Of a DNA stretch of 36,401 nt, positions 7,281 through 15,606 are shown piece by piece. The position numbers and the translations under genes were made by a program. The DNA comes from Sphaerotilus sp. (lineage in GTDB: Bacteria > Pseudomonadota > Gammaproteobacteria > Burkholderiales > Burkholderiaceae_C), in the NCBI GenBank assembly GCA_013299055.1, contig JAAFKB010000037.1, positions 1-36,401 of the forward strand. The letters run 5' to 3'. Numbering within the stretch: position 1 is the first letter of the stretch; every line of letters begins with the position of its first letter. The notes beneath the pieces were generated by a model that worked only from the letters and a program-made list of their open reading frames with translations, was not told the origin of the DNA and did no database searches.

Positions 7281-9452
7281 TCAAAAGCGCCGCAGATAGC
7301 GCAGCGACACCAGGGCATTGCGTGGCGCACCCGGCTCGAAGTAGCGGCCATTGCCATCGTTGACGATCACGCTGCCGACGACACGCCGACCGGCGACATT
7401 GTCGAGTCGCGCCAGCAGCTGCAGGTCGGCGGCGGCGTCGACCGGCCAGCGGTGGCTGTAGCGCAGGTTGAACAGCCCGTGGCCTGCTGCGTGGTCGGTG
7501 TTGGTGTCGTTCACCACCGTGCGGCCCTGGGCGCGCCACTCGATGGCGGCTTCGGCGTCCGGGCTCCACGGCGTGGTCCAGGCCAGCTCGGCATAGGCGG
7601 AGGCGGGCTGCGTGCCGGCGATGCGGTTGCCGGCGGGGACGGTGGTGGTGTTGGTCGCGGCGGTCAGCGTGCAGGGGATGGCGGTGCAGGTGCGGAAATC
7701 GTCGGCGTACTGCGCGTGCAGCAGCGTCACGGCCATCTGCGCCCGCAGCCCTGGCAGGATGCGCCAGCCTGCCCCGAACTCGGCGCCCCAGCGTTCCGTG
7801 CGGCCGACGTTGCGGAACGACGAGCGCCCGCCCGCGTTGGTCGCCACGCCGATCTCCTGGTCGGTGTCGATGCGGAACACGGTGGCGTCCAGCGACAGCC
7901 CGCCCACGCGCCACTTGGCCCCGAGTTCGAGCTGGCGACTGGTCTGCGCCTGCAGGTCGGTGTTGAAGCCACTGGTGCCGTCCGGGCGGTAGGCGAGTTC
8001 GCCCAGCGTCGGCGATTCATGCCCACGCGATGCGGCGGCGTGCAGCGTCAGCGCCGAACTGGCCCGCCAGCGCAGCCCCAGCACCGGGTTGGTGTAGCGG
8101 TAGTCCAGCGCACCCGAGTCGTCGCCGTTCGACAGGTAGAGGTCGTTCACGCGCAGCCGCACCCGTCCGCTGCGCACCCCGAGGCTCGCCTGCCAGTCGT
8201 CGGCCAGCGCCCAGTCCGCCTGCGCGTAGACCTCGCGGGTGTCGGCGCGGTTGATCTCGTCGCGGCGCAGCGTGCCCGTGACACCCAGCGCGGTGGGGGC
8301 CGCCGCCGTGCCGGTGTAGTTGTTGTAGCCGCGCCGGTCGTCGGTCTGCTGCTCGACGTTGACGCCAGTGGTGAGGTCGAGCCTGTCCCAGCGCCACAGC
8401 GCCCGTGCATCGACGCCTTCGTACTGCCGGTCGAAGTCCAGCAGACCGCCGCCGTGGCGGACATTGGCCTGCGTGGCGGGGGCGATGGCGAGGAACTGCG
8501 TGACGCCGCGTGACCCCGTGTAGCCGCTCACCTGCGTGCGCGACAGCGGGCCGGCGTCGGTGAACTGGTGGGTCCAGGCCGCGCCCGCCTGGGTCTGGCG
8601 GATGACCTTGCGGGTGTCGTACTGGGTGGCGACCGAGGTGGTCTGGTCGGGGTCGGTCTCGAACTGGCTGCGGCTCAGGCCGAGCGGGTCGTCGGCGGTC
8701 TGGTGCTGGTCGCTGACGGTGAACACCACGCTGTCGTGTGTGCCCTTCCAGCCCAGGCGGGCGGTGGCGAGCTGGCGGTCGGCGCCGCTCTGGGGCCGGA
8801 AACCGTCGATCGACAGGCGCGACAGGCTGGCCGACACGTCGAACCCATGCCCCAGCGGCGCCGCCACCGACACCCGCCCCTGGCGCAGGCCGAAGCTGCC
8901 GGCATCGACGCCCACCTCGAACTGCCGCTCGCGCACCGGCTTCGAGAACAGCGCGATCACGCCACCCGAGGCGTTGCCGTACAGCGCCGAGAACGGCCCG
9001 CGCAGCACCTCGACGCGATCTGCCCCGGCGAGATCGAAGTGCGCGACCTGGCCTTGCCCGTCCGGCATCGAGGCGGGGATGCCGTCGGCGTAGAGCCGCA
9101 GCCCGCGCACGCCGAAGCCGGCCCGTGCGCCGAAGCCGCGCGAGCTGATCTGCAGGTCTTGCGCGTAGTTGTTGCGGTTGGCCACCACGAGCCCTGGCAC
9201 GCGGGCCATCGACTCGGACAGGTTGACCATCGGGCCGCTGTGGCGCAATGCCTCGGCGCCGACCGAGCTGATGGCGTAGGGCACCTCGGTGAGCTTGCGC
9301 TCGCGGGTGGAGCCTGTGACGACGACGGTGTCCAGCGTGGCGTCCGCGGCCCCGGCCTGGGCGAAGGCGCCGGACGTGCACAGACCCGACAGCAGACAGG
9401 CGAGGGTGGTGAGGCGCAGGGGATGTCGGGTGGGGTGAGCGGTCGAGGTCAT
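7281..9452 (-). CDS. pqqU: TonB-dependent receptor, YncD/PqqU type (probable PQQ importer)
   Basis: 723 residues: signal peptide ending GAFA|QA, TonB box region LDTVVVTGS, a plug domain with NLSESMARVPGLVVANRNNYAQDLQ, RGFGARAGFGVRGLRLYADG and PDGQGQ, then a 22-strand barrel ending in Phe. These phrases, together with YDTRKVIRQTQAG in the barrel and 'VVGSVIVNDGNGRYFEPG' near the end, closely follow E. coli YncD as I remember it. YncD was renamed PqqU after being shown to import pyrroloquinoline quinone. The two genes directly downstream belong to quinoprotein-associated families, which independently supports PQQ. There is no clear Shine-Dalgarno before ATG 9452. The symbol is by similarity only; iron chelate transport is the main alternative. 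Confidence 0.88.
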   Translation of the reverse strand: MTSTAHPTRHPLRLTTLACLLSGLCTSGAFAQAGAADATLDTVVVTGSTRERKLTEVPYAISSVGAEALRHSGPMVNLSESMARVPGLVVANRNNYAQDLQISSRGFGARAGFGVRGLRLYADGIPASMPDGQGQVAHFDLAGADRVEVLRGPFSALYGNASGGVIALFSKPVRERQFEVGVDAGSFGLRQGRVSVAAPLGHGFDVSASLSRLSIDGFRPQSGADRQLATARLGWKGTHDSVVFTVSDQHQTADDPLGLSRSQFETDPDQTTSVATQYDTRKVIRQTQAGAAWTHQFTDAGPLSRTQVSGYTGSRGVTQFLAIAPATQANVRHGGGLLDFDRQYEGVDARALWRWDRLDLTTGVNVEQQTDDRRGYNNYTGTAAAPTALGVTGTLRRDEINRADTREVYAQADWALADDWQASLGVRSGRVRLRVNDLYLSNGDDSGALDYRYTNPVLGLRWRASSALTLHAAASRGHESPTLGELAYRPDGTSGFNTDLQAQTSRQLELGAKWRVGGLSLDATVFRIDTDQEIGVATNAGGRSSFRNVGRTERWGAEFGAGWRILPGLRAQMAVTLLHAQYADDFRTCTAIPCTLTAATNTTTVPAGNRIAGTQPASAYAELAWTTPWSPDAEAAIEWRAQGRTVVNDTNTDHAAGHGLFNLRYSHRWPVDAAADLQLLARLDNVAGRRVVGSVIVNDGNGRYFEPGAPRNALVSLRYLRRF

Positions 9453-9548
9453 GGCAGGGACAAGGGTTCAGGCTGCAGGTGTACCTGTTTGGCGTGGGTG
9501 GGTGCCAGTCGGCATTAACCCGGTCCGGGCTGGAGGGTGCGCCAGAAA

Positions 9549-9625
9549 GTGACATCTCAAGTCACGTCCTACCGGAACCGATAAGAGCGGCAACCTCTCT
9601 CGGAGCGGGGCCGTAGGGGGCCCCG
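9549..9625 (+). promoter_or_regulatory. Structured 5' leader of the TonB receptor-yfiR-GGDEF/EAL operon: three successive hairpins
   Basis: Three inverted repeats follow one another: GTGAC/GTCAC (9549-9565, 7-base loop); a longer stem CCGA-(ta)-AGAG / CTCT-(c)-TCGG (9578-9603) around a CGGCAAC loop; and a perfect 7-bp stem CGGGGCC/GGCCCCG (9606-9625). The last ends 7 bases before ATG 9633, where a ribosome would bind, and no Shine-Dalgarno is exposed. It does not match the cobalamin or c-di-GMP-I riboswitch consensus as I know them. The first repeat could instead be a DNA operator. A regulatory RNA is plausible, not shown. Confidence 0.5.
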
Positions 9626-9632
9626 GATCACC

Positions 9633-11660
9633 ATGCATGCAACCCGAACGCGCACCACGCTGGCTTGCCTGGCCCTGCTGACTTCGTCCGCCTGGGGCCA
9701 GAACGTGGGGGGCGTGCGGGCGCTGGCGGAGCTGTCGCTGGAGGATCTGATGCGCATCGAGGTCGTCTCGGCCAGCCGTGGCAGCGACCGGCTGGGCGAC
9801 GTGGCCGCCCCCGTCTTCGTCATCACCCGCGACGACCTGCTGCGCACCGGCGTGCGCTCGCTGCCCGAGGCGCTGCGGCTGGCGCCGGGCGTGGACGTGG
9901 CGCGGCTGTCCGGGGCGCGCTGGGCGGTGGGTGTGCGCGGGGACGCGGGGCGGTTCTCCAACAAGCTGCAAGTGCTCGTCGACGGCCGCAGCCTCTACTC
10001 GCCGCTGTTCTCCGGCGTGATGTGGGAAACCCAGCGCGTGCCGATCGCCGACATCGAGCGCATCGAGATCATCCGCGGCCCGGCCGGCGCGGTCTGGGGC
10101 GCCAACGCGGTCAACGGGGTCATCAACATCATCACGCGCCGGGCGCAGGACAGCCTGGGCCAGCGGCTCGACATGGAGCTGGGCAGCGAGGGGGCGGCCG
10201 TGTTCCAAGGCAGCCACGGCGTCGGCTCGGCGGCCGAGGGGGCGTGGCGGCTGTACGCCCAGGCCGATGGCACGGGCCACTCGACCGAACCGGGTGGCGC
10301 CACCGCGCACGACGCCTCACGGGTCAGCACGGCCGGCCTGCGCCTGGACCAGGACCTTGACGCCCGCACCCAGCTCAGCCTGCAGGCGCAGGTGCTCGAT
10401 TCACGGGTCCGCGACACCCGCTTGCGGCCGGTGGTGGTGCCGCCGTATGCGCTGGCGTCGTCCACCACGCAGCTCTTTCGCCGCGCCCATGTCCACGGCA
10501 CGCTGAGCCGCGACCTGGCCGAAGGGGGGCAGCTCACCCTGTCGGGCTTGCTGGCCCTCGAATCGGGCGAGGAGCGCGGTTCGCAAAGCGTCGACAGCCA
10601 GACTGCCGATCTGGAGGTCTCGCACACCTTCCGTCCGGCCGCGTCAGCCCACCGGATCACCTGGGGCGCGGGCACCAAGCTGTACATCGACCACAACGAG
10701 ACGCAAGGCCTGGGGAAGTTCGATCCCGCTCGGCGCCGCTTGCTGGACTGGCGCCTGTTTGCGCAGGACCGCTGGCTGGGGGTCGATGGCCGGCTGTCCG
10801 TGGTGGGCGGCCTGCGGGTGGATCACACCTATTTTGCCGGCACGCGCAGCCAGCCCAGCGTGTCCTTCGCCTGGAAACAGACCACGGACACGACGCTGTG
10901 GACCTCGTGGTCGCAGGCCATCCGCGTGCCCTCGCGCGGCGAAGAAGACGCCGACCTCGCCGTGGCCGTGATCCCGCCAGGGGTGGCGGGCAATCCGCTG
11001 CCGGTGCTGCTGCGCTCCGGGTCGGATGCGCCGACGCTGGTGGAGTCGGTGCGCGCCGTGCAGGCGGGCCTGCGCAGCCGGGTGGACGACCGGCTGGCCC
11101 TGGACGCCACGCTGTTCCGCCAGGTCTACGATCCCTTGAGCTTTCGCTCTGCCATCCCGCGCCAGCCGCAGGTGGTGATGGCGCCGGTGCCCTACATCGA
11201 TGCGTCCATCGGGATCGAACCCGCACGGGCGGTGGTCCACGGGCTGGAACTGTCCGCCGACTGGCGCCCGTTGCCGTCGCTGCGGCAGCAGCTTGGCTAC
11301 ACCTGGCTGCAGGCGTCGGTGCCGCCGACCCAGTCCCGCGGGGGCAGTGCACTCCTCCAGAGTCCGCGCCACCTGCTGACGCTGCGCTGGTCCTACGACG
11401 TGTCGCCGCTGCTCAGCGTGGACGCCTGGGCGCGCCACAGCAGCGCCCGGGGTCGGGACGCCACTCAGCCCGGCCACCTGCCGGCGCGCACGGTGCTGGA
11501 CCTGAGCGCACGCTGGTCGGTGGCGCGCAACGTGGTGCTGGGCGCGCGGGCCTACAACCTGGGCGGACCGCGCCGGGTGGAGATCCAGCCCGATCTGGGC
11601 TACTCCAAGCCGGTCGAGGTAGCGCCGGGCCTGGGCCTGCGCATCGAGATCCGCCACTGA
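9633..11660 (+). CDS. TonB-dependent receptor of the receptor-YfiR-cyclic-di-GMP module
   Basis: 675 residues: short signal peptide (to about SAWG|Q), then LSLEDLMRIEVVSASRGSDRLGDVAAPVFVITRDDL, the N-terminus typical of a TonB receptor subgroup found next to yfiR and diguanylate cyclase genes. Plug motifs VLVDGRSLYSPLFSGVMW, IERIEIIRGPAGAVWGANAVNGVINIITR are intact, followed by a beta-barrel. The chain ends LGLRIEIRH, lacking the C-terminal aromatic residue most outer-membrane proteins show for BAM recognition. Ligand unknown. The YfiR-like gene follows 22 bases later, so receptor occupancy may be relayed to periplasmic YfiR (inference). The leader upstream is strongly structured. Confidence 0.9.
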   Translation: MHATRTRTTLACLALLTSSAWGQNVGGVRALAELSLEDLMRIEVVSASRGSDRLGDVAAPVFVITRDDLLRTGVRSLPEALRLAPGVDVARLSGARWAVGVRGDAGRFSNKLQVLVDGRSLYSPLFSGVMWETQRVPIADIERIEIIRGPAGAVWGANAVNGVINIITRRAQDSLGQRLDMELGSEGAAVFQGSHGVGSAAEGAWRLYAQADGTGHSTEPGGATAHDASRVSTAGLRLDQDLDARTQLSLQAQVLDSRVRDTRLRPVVVPPYALASSTTQLFRRAHVHGTLSRDLAEGGQLTLSGLLALESGEERGSQSVDSQTADLEVSHTFRPAASAHRITWGAGTKLYIDHNETQGLGKFDPARRRLLDWRLFAQDRWLGVDGRLSVVGGLRVDHTYFAGTRSQPSVSFAWKQTTDTTLWTSWSQAIRVPSRGEEDADLAVAVIPPGVAGNPLPVLLRSGSDAPTLVESVRAVQAGLRSRVDDRLALDATLFRQVYDPLSFRSAIPRQPQVVMAPVPYIDASIGIEPARAVVHGLELSADWRPLPSLRQQLGYTWLQASVPPTQSRGGSALLQSPRHLLTLRWSYDVSPLLSVDAWARHSSARGRDATQPGHLPARTVLDLSARWSVARNVVLGARAYNLGGPRRVEIQPDLGYSKPVEVAPGLGLRIEIRH

Positions 11661-11682
11661 CCACCACGCCACCACACTGCCC

Positions 11683-12261
11683 ATGCCTCTCGTCGCTGCG
11701 TTCCTTGCGCACCGCACCACCCGGCTGGTCTGCACCGCCGTGCTCGCGTTGGCGGGTACGCTGGGGGCCGCTCCAGTCTGGGCCGCACCGGACGAGTCGG
11801 CGGTGCAGGCGGCGTTCGTGCTCAACTTCGCCAAGTTCACCGACTGGCCTGCGGCCGGGCTGTCCCAGCGGCAGGGCACGATGCAGCTCTGCCAGTTCGG
11901 CGACCGCGAGGCGTTGGCGCTGGCCTTTCGGGCGCTGGAGGGCCGGCTTCTGCAGGGGGCGCCGCTGCAGTGGCGCCGTGTAGGCCGTGCGGACGACATG
12001 CGGGGTTGCCATGTGCTGTTCGTGGCGGAACCGGGCTTGCCGCTGGCGGGGCTGGGCGTCATGCCGGTGCTCACGGTCAGCGATCTGCCAGGGTTCGCGC
12101 CCCAGGGCGGGGTGATCGGGCTGGTGCGCCAGAGTGGGCGCCTGCGCTTCGAGATCAACCGGGCGGCGGCACAGGCCGCGGGGCTGCGCCTGTCGGCGGA
12201 TCTGCTGTCGCTGGCCATGCAGGTGCTGGATGGCCCGCTGCGCCGAGAGACCACACCATGA
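11683..12261 (+). CDS. YfiR-family periplasmic regulator (DUF4154)
   Basis: 192 residues with an N-terminal signal peptide (cleavage near PVWA|AP), then AVQAAFVLNFAKFTDWPA, the characteristic YfiR opening, and 'GVIGLVRQSGRLRFEINRAAAQAAGLRLSADLLSLA', the characteristic ending. In Pseudomonas, YfiR holds the membrane diguanylate cyclase YfiN inactive until redox or envelope stress releases it. Cys70 and Cys109 are spaced like one of the two disulfide pairs I recall for YfiR (about 71/110); the second pair is missing. The stop overlaps the start of the GGDEF-EAL gene (ATGA, 12258-12261), indicating translational coupling of sensor and effector. Confidence 0.9.
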   Translation: MPLVAAFLAHRTTRLVCTAVLALAGTLGAAPVWAAPDESAVQAAFVLNFAKFTDWPAAGLSQRQGTMQLCQFGDREALALAFRALEGRLLQGAPLQWRRVGRADDMRGCHVLFVAEPGLPLAGLGVMPVLTVSDLPGFAPQGGVIGLVRQSGRLRFEINRAAAQAAGLRLSADLLSLAMQVLDGPLRRETTP

Positions 12262-14327
12262 TCGCCCGCATGCTGGACGGTCTGCGCCTGCGCACCAAGC
12301 TGAGCCTGGTGGTGATCACCTCCACGCTGATGGCCTCGCTGCTGCTGTTCAGCGTCGTGACGGTGCTGGAATACCACGACTCCCGCTCGCGGGTCGAGGA
12401 ACGGGCGCAGGGCCTGGCGCGGGTGGTGGCCCAGAACGTGCGCGCGCCGCTGTCCTTCGAAGACCCGGCGGCGGCCCAGCGTGTGCTGGAAGGCTTGGGT
12501 GCCGTGCCTGAGGTGCGCTGGGCCGTGCTGCTGGACAGCCATGCGGCGGTGTTCGCGGCCTTCGCGTCCAAGGGGCAGGCGGTGCCGACGGCGTTCGAGA
12601 TCGGGCGACGCACGGCAGTGCCGCCAGGGGCACTGGGCGCGCTGGTCCACACGGTCGAGCTGGTGCGGGTGGACGGCGCGGTGGTGGGGCAGCTCGTCGT
12701 CTGCACGGACGCAGCGCCAGCGGTCAGCGCCACGCTGGCGCGGGCGGTGCTGGTGCTGCTGGGCGCCGCGGTCATCGGGCTGCTGGCCAGCGCGGCGGCC
12801 GTCAAGGTCCAGGATGCCGTGGTCCAGCCCATTGGCGAGCTGGCCGACGTGATGCACGATGTCTCGCGCAGCCACGCCTACGCCACCCGCGTGCACACCC
12901 AGCGCAGCGACGAAGTGGGCGCGCTCTATGGTGGCTTCAACCTGCTGCTGGGGGAGCTGGAGGCGCGCGAGGCGGTGCTGCAGCGGCAGCAGGCGCGCCT
13001 GTTCGCGCTGGCCCACCTGGACGCCGTGACGGGCCTGAGCAACCGCCACCACTTCCGCCTGCAGCTCGATGAGGCCCTGACCCAGCTGTCCGGCCGCCCG
13101 TTTGCCGTGCTCTGTCTGGACCTGGACCGCTTCAAGACCGTCAACGACGCGCTGGGCCACGATGTGGGCGACCAGTTGCTCAAGCTGGTGGGCGAGCGTC
13201 TGCGCAGCATCGCGCGCGAGGGGGATCTGGTGGCGCGGCTGGGTGGTGACGAGTTTGCCATGGTGCTGCAGGGGGTCTCCGAGACCCCCGAGGTGCAGCG
13301 CATCGCCGACCGGGTGCTCGCCGCGCTGTGCACGTCGGTGGACATCGCGGGGCTGAACGTGCCGATGGGCGTGAGCGTGGGCATCGCGCTGGCACCGCGC
13401 GATGGCGACCAGCCCGAGCAGCTGCTGAAGAACGCCGACCTCGCGCTCTACGGCGCCAAGGCGGGCGGGCGCGGACGGGCGTGTTTCTATGACGCGGGCA
13501 TGGGCGCGGGGGTCGTGCGGCGGCTGCAGCTGGAGCGGGCGCTGCGCTCGGCCATCGCGCTGCACCAGCTCTCGGTGGTCTACCAGCCGCAGGTGGCGCT
13601 GGACAGCCGCGAAGTGACGGGCTTCGAGGCGCTGGTGCGCTGGAAACACCCGGAGCTGGGCGACGTGCGTCCCGACGAGTTCATCGCCGTGGCCGAAGAC
13701 GCCGGGCTCATCAACGAGATCGGCGCCTGGGTGCTGGAGCAGGCGTGCCGGGTGGCGATGACCTGGCCGGCGCACCTGTCGGTGGCGGTCAACCTCTCGG
13801 CGGTGCAGGTGATGACGCAGGATCTGCCGCAACTCATCGGTCGGGTGCTGGCGGGGAGCGGGCTGCCGGCGGAGCGGCTGGAGGTGGAGATCACCGAGTC
13901 CGTGCTGCTCAACGAGACCGAGGCGACGCTGGCACAGCTGCACGGGCTGAACCGGCTGGGCGTGCGGATCGCGCTGGACGACTTCGGCACGGGCTACTCG
14001 TCGATGGCCTACCTGCGGCGCTTTCCCTTCGACAAGCTCAAGATCGACCGCTGCTTCGTCAAGGCGCTGACCACCGAGGCCGACGCCCGCGTGATCGTCC
14101 ACGCCATCATCGAGATGGCCACGGGCCTGCACATGCAGACGCTGGCCGAGGGGGTCGAACGCGAGGCGGAGATGGCCGCGCTGCTGGCCGAAGGGTGCGC
14201 GCAGGTGCAGGGCTACCTGGTGTCACGGCCGCTGGCGGTGGAGGCGGTGGCGGGCTTCCTGCGCGACTGGACCGCCTCACAGAGCGCAGCTGCGGAAGCC
14301 GGTCAGCCCGTGGTTGTCCTCGGCTAG
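12258..14327 (+). CDS. CHASE8-HAMP-GGDEF-EAL cyclic-di-GMP enzyme (YfiN-like)
   Basis: 689 residues: transmembrane helix about 14-36, CHASE8 periplasmic domain (ERAQGLARVVAQNVRAPLSFEDPAAA...), second helix about 155-180, HAMP to about 235, GGDEF about 245-405 and EAL about 425-675. The cyclase motif is intact (GGDEF near residue 330) with an RxxD inhibitory site five residues ahead (REGD). The phosphodiesterase part retains EAL (near 457), DDFGTGYSS and 'TLAEGVE', so both activities may be possible. Regulation by the YfiR-like protein encoded just upstream is likely. It would set c-di-GMP levels, and thus attachment versus swimming, in response to the envelope. The last 51 bases overlap the convergent EgtB-like gene. 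Confidence 0.93.
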   Translation: MIARMLDGLRLRTKLSLVVITSTLMASLLLFSVVTVLEYHDSRSRVEERAQGLARVVAQNVRAPLSFEDPAAAQRVLEGLGAVPEVRWAVLLDSHAAVFAAFASKGQAVPTAFEIGRRTAVPPGALGALVHTVELVRVDGAVVGQLVVCTDAAPAVSATLARAVLVLLGAAVIGLLASAAAVKVQDAVVQPIGELADVMHDVSRSHAYATRVHTQRSDEVGALYGGFNLLLGELEAREAVLQRQQARLFALAHLDAVTGLSNRHHFRLQLDEALTQLSGRPFAVLCLDLDRFKTVNDALGHDVGDQLLKLVGERLRSIAREGDLVARLGGDEFAMVLQGVSETPEVQRIADRVLAALCTSVDIAGLNVPMGVSVGIALAPRDGDQPEQLLKNADLALYGAKAGGRGRACFYDAGMGAGVVRRLQLERALRSAIALHQLSVVYQPQVALDSREVTGFEALVRWKHPELGDVRPDEFIAVAEDAGLINEIGAWVLEQACRVAMTWPAHLSVAVNLSAVQVMTQDLPQLIGRVLAGSGLPAERLEVEITESVLLNETEATLAQLHGLNRLGVRIALDDFGTGYSSMAYLRRFPFDKLKIDRCFVKALTTEADARVIVHAIIEMATGLHMQTLAEGVEREAEMAALLAEGCAQVQGYLVSRPLAVEAVAGFLRDWTASQSAAAEAGQPVVVLG

Positions 14328-15515
14328 GCGGTGCTGGCGGTGGCGTGCGTCGCGCAGGCGGGCCCGCGTCACGGTGGCGCCGCCGCGCAGCACGCGGTGC
14401 TGGTCCACGGCGGCGAGCAAGGTCTCGCGCTGCGGCAGGTTGCAGTCGCCCAGGTCCGGTCCCAGCAGGCTCAGCCGGTCGGCGGTCCACTCCCAGACCT
14501 CGCCCCAGCGGAAGCCCTGACCCCCCAGGCGTTCGGCGGCGTGGGTCCACTCGGCTTCGCTGGGCAGGCGCCGGCCAGCCCAGCGGCACCACGCCTGCGC
14601 TTCATGGAGGTTGACGTGGACGACGGGGTGCAGCGGGTGGATGCGCAGGGTGCGGCCGAAGCGGTTCTGGGCCAGCGGGTCGTCGAGGTCGTCCACCAGG
14701 CTGGGGCCGCGGCGCTGCTGCTGGCAGACCCAGTTCCAGCCGGGTGGGGTCCACCAGCGCGACTGCCGGTAGCCGCCGTCGGCCACGAACGCGAGGAACT
14801 GCTGCCATGACACAGGCTGGGCGTCGATGTCGTGGTCCGGGCAGCGCACCAGGCGCCGGCCGCGCTCCGACTCGAAGACATAGCCGCCGTCCTCGGGTGC
14901 GATGCCGATGTGCCAGTGGCCGCCCGTGACCGCCAGCGGCTGGCGCGCCACCCAGGTGCCAGGGGCAGTGGGCTCGGGCAGCGCCACATCGAGCATCTGC
15001 GCCGCCTCGATCAGCCGCTCGGCCTGCTGGTCCTCATGGAAGAGGGCATCGCGGAAGAAGTAGAGCGTGTCGTCCTGCTCCGGTGCGTCCATGAGCAGCT
15101 CCAGCGTCACCTCCAGCGTGTCCACCAGGTACTGGCGCACGCTGGCCGCACAGGGCAGGTCGGCGCTGCGCCGCTCCACCGGCGAGCGCAGCCGGTCGTC
15201 CCACCACAGGTCGGCCCGCGGGTCGATCGACGCCAGCCGGATGCCGTGCGCGTCGCAGCGCCGGCCCCGGTGGCGCTGCACGTTCCGGGCGATCCAGCAT
15301 TCCTGGCGCCAGCCAAGTTGCCCCAGCCACCACAGCGGCGAGCCTTGCAGCGGGGGAGGCAGGCCGTCGAGCGCGTCGGGACGGGCGGCGTCCTCGAACG
15401 CAGCGAACAGGCGCAGGCTGCGGTTGCGGGCGTCGATCAGGGCCAGCGAGAGCAGCTCGCGTCCGGCGTGGCGCATCGTCACCGGATGGTCGAGGTCGGC
15501 GGCAGGCATCAGCAT
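14277..15515 (-). CDS. EgtB/SUMF1-type protein with substituted iron ligands
   Basis: 412 residues: N-terminal DinB-like helical domain, then a C-terminal formylglycine-enzyme-like domain (PVSWQQFLAFVADGGY..., VHVNLHEAQAWCRWAGRRLPSEAEWTHAA, ending GFRSCAL). This is the layout of EgtB-type sulfoxide synthases (ergothioneine) and related selenoneine enzymes. Non-heme iron there is held by three His. Here the PLWWLGQLGW segment has Gln66 where 'GHxxW' is usual, and the HExxH segment reads H160-E-D-Q-Q164. Two of three ligands therefore appear replaced by Gln, arguing against a normal iron site. No egtD-like methyltransferase or senB lies nearby. It may be a repurposed or inactive paralogue. It follows the BLUF gene by 91 bases on the same strand. 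Confidence 0.82.
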   Translation of the reverse strand: MLMPAADLDHPVTMRHAGRELLSLALIDARNRSLRLFAAFEDAARPDALDGLPPPLQGSPLWWLGQLGWRQECWIARNVQRHRGRRCDAHGIRLASIDPRADLWWDDRLRSPVERRSADLPCAASVRQYLVDTLEVTLELLMDAPEQDDTLYFFRDALFHEDQQAERLIEAAQMLDVALPEPTAPGTWVARQPLAVTGGHWHIGIAPEDGGYVFESERGRRLVRCPDHDIDAQPVSWQQFLAFVADGGYRQSRWWTPPGWNWVCQQQRRGPSLVDDLDDPLAQNRFGRTLRIHPLHPVVHVNLHEAQAWCRWAGRRLPSEAEWTHAAERLGGQGFRWGEVWEWTADRLSLLGPDLGDCNLPQRETLLAAVDQHRVLRGGATVTRARLRDARHRQHRLAEDNHGLTGFRSCAL

Positions 15516-15606
15516 CGTGGTCAGGCCATGGGGATGGGCATGCCACGATTGTGAACTTCTTCACGCCACGCGGCGCCCTGCGTCCGCGGTGCGCCACCCG
15601 CCGTGT

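Noticed and set aside
9549..9565. GTGAC/GTCAC repeat as a CRP site
   Set aside because: CRP sites have GTGA-N6-TCAC; here the spacing is nine bases, so the half-sites are on the wrong helical phase.
9453..9632. Cobalamin or c-di-GMP riboswitch upstream of the TonB receptor genes
   Set aside because: The conserved B12-box and the c-di-GMP-I core (GCAAA.. and CGCAAAG..) are not present on either strand; only generic hairpins remain.
10644..14132. A minus-strand frame open for more than 1,100 codons opposite the TonB receptor, yfiR and GGDEF-EAL genes
   Set aside because: The predicted protein is low-complexity (His, Arg, Gln, Ala rich) with no domain, and it lies exactly antisense to three well-recognised genes. 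It is a product of high GC content.
15551..15564. GTGAA-CTTC-TTCAC inverted repeat upstream of the EgtB-like gene
   Set aside because: Arms of five bases with a four-base loop and no T-run are common by chance; there is no promoter element nearby to give it a role.
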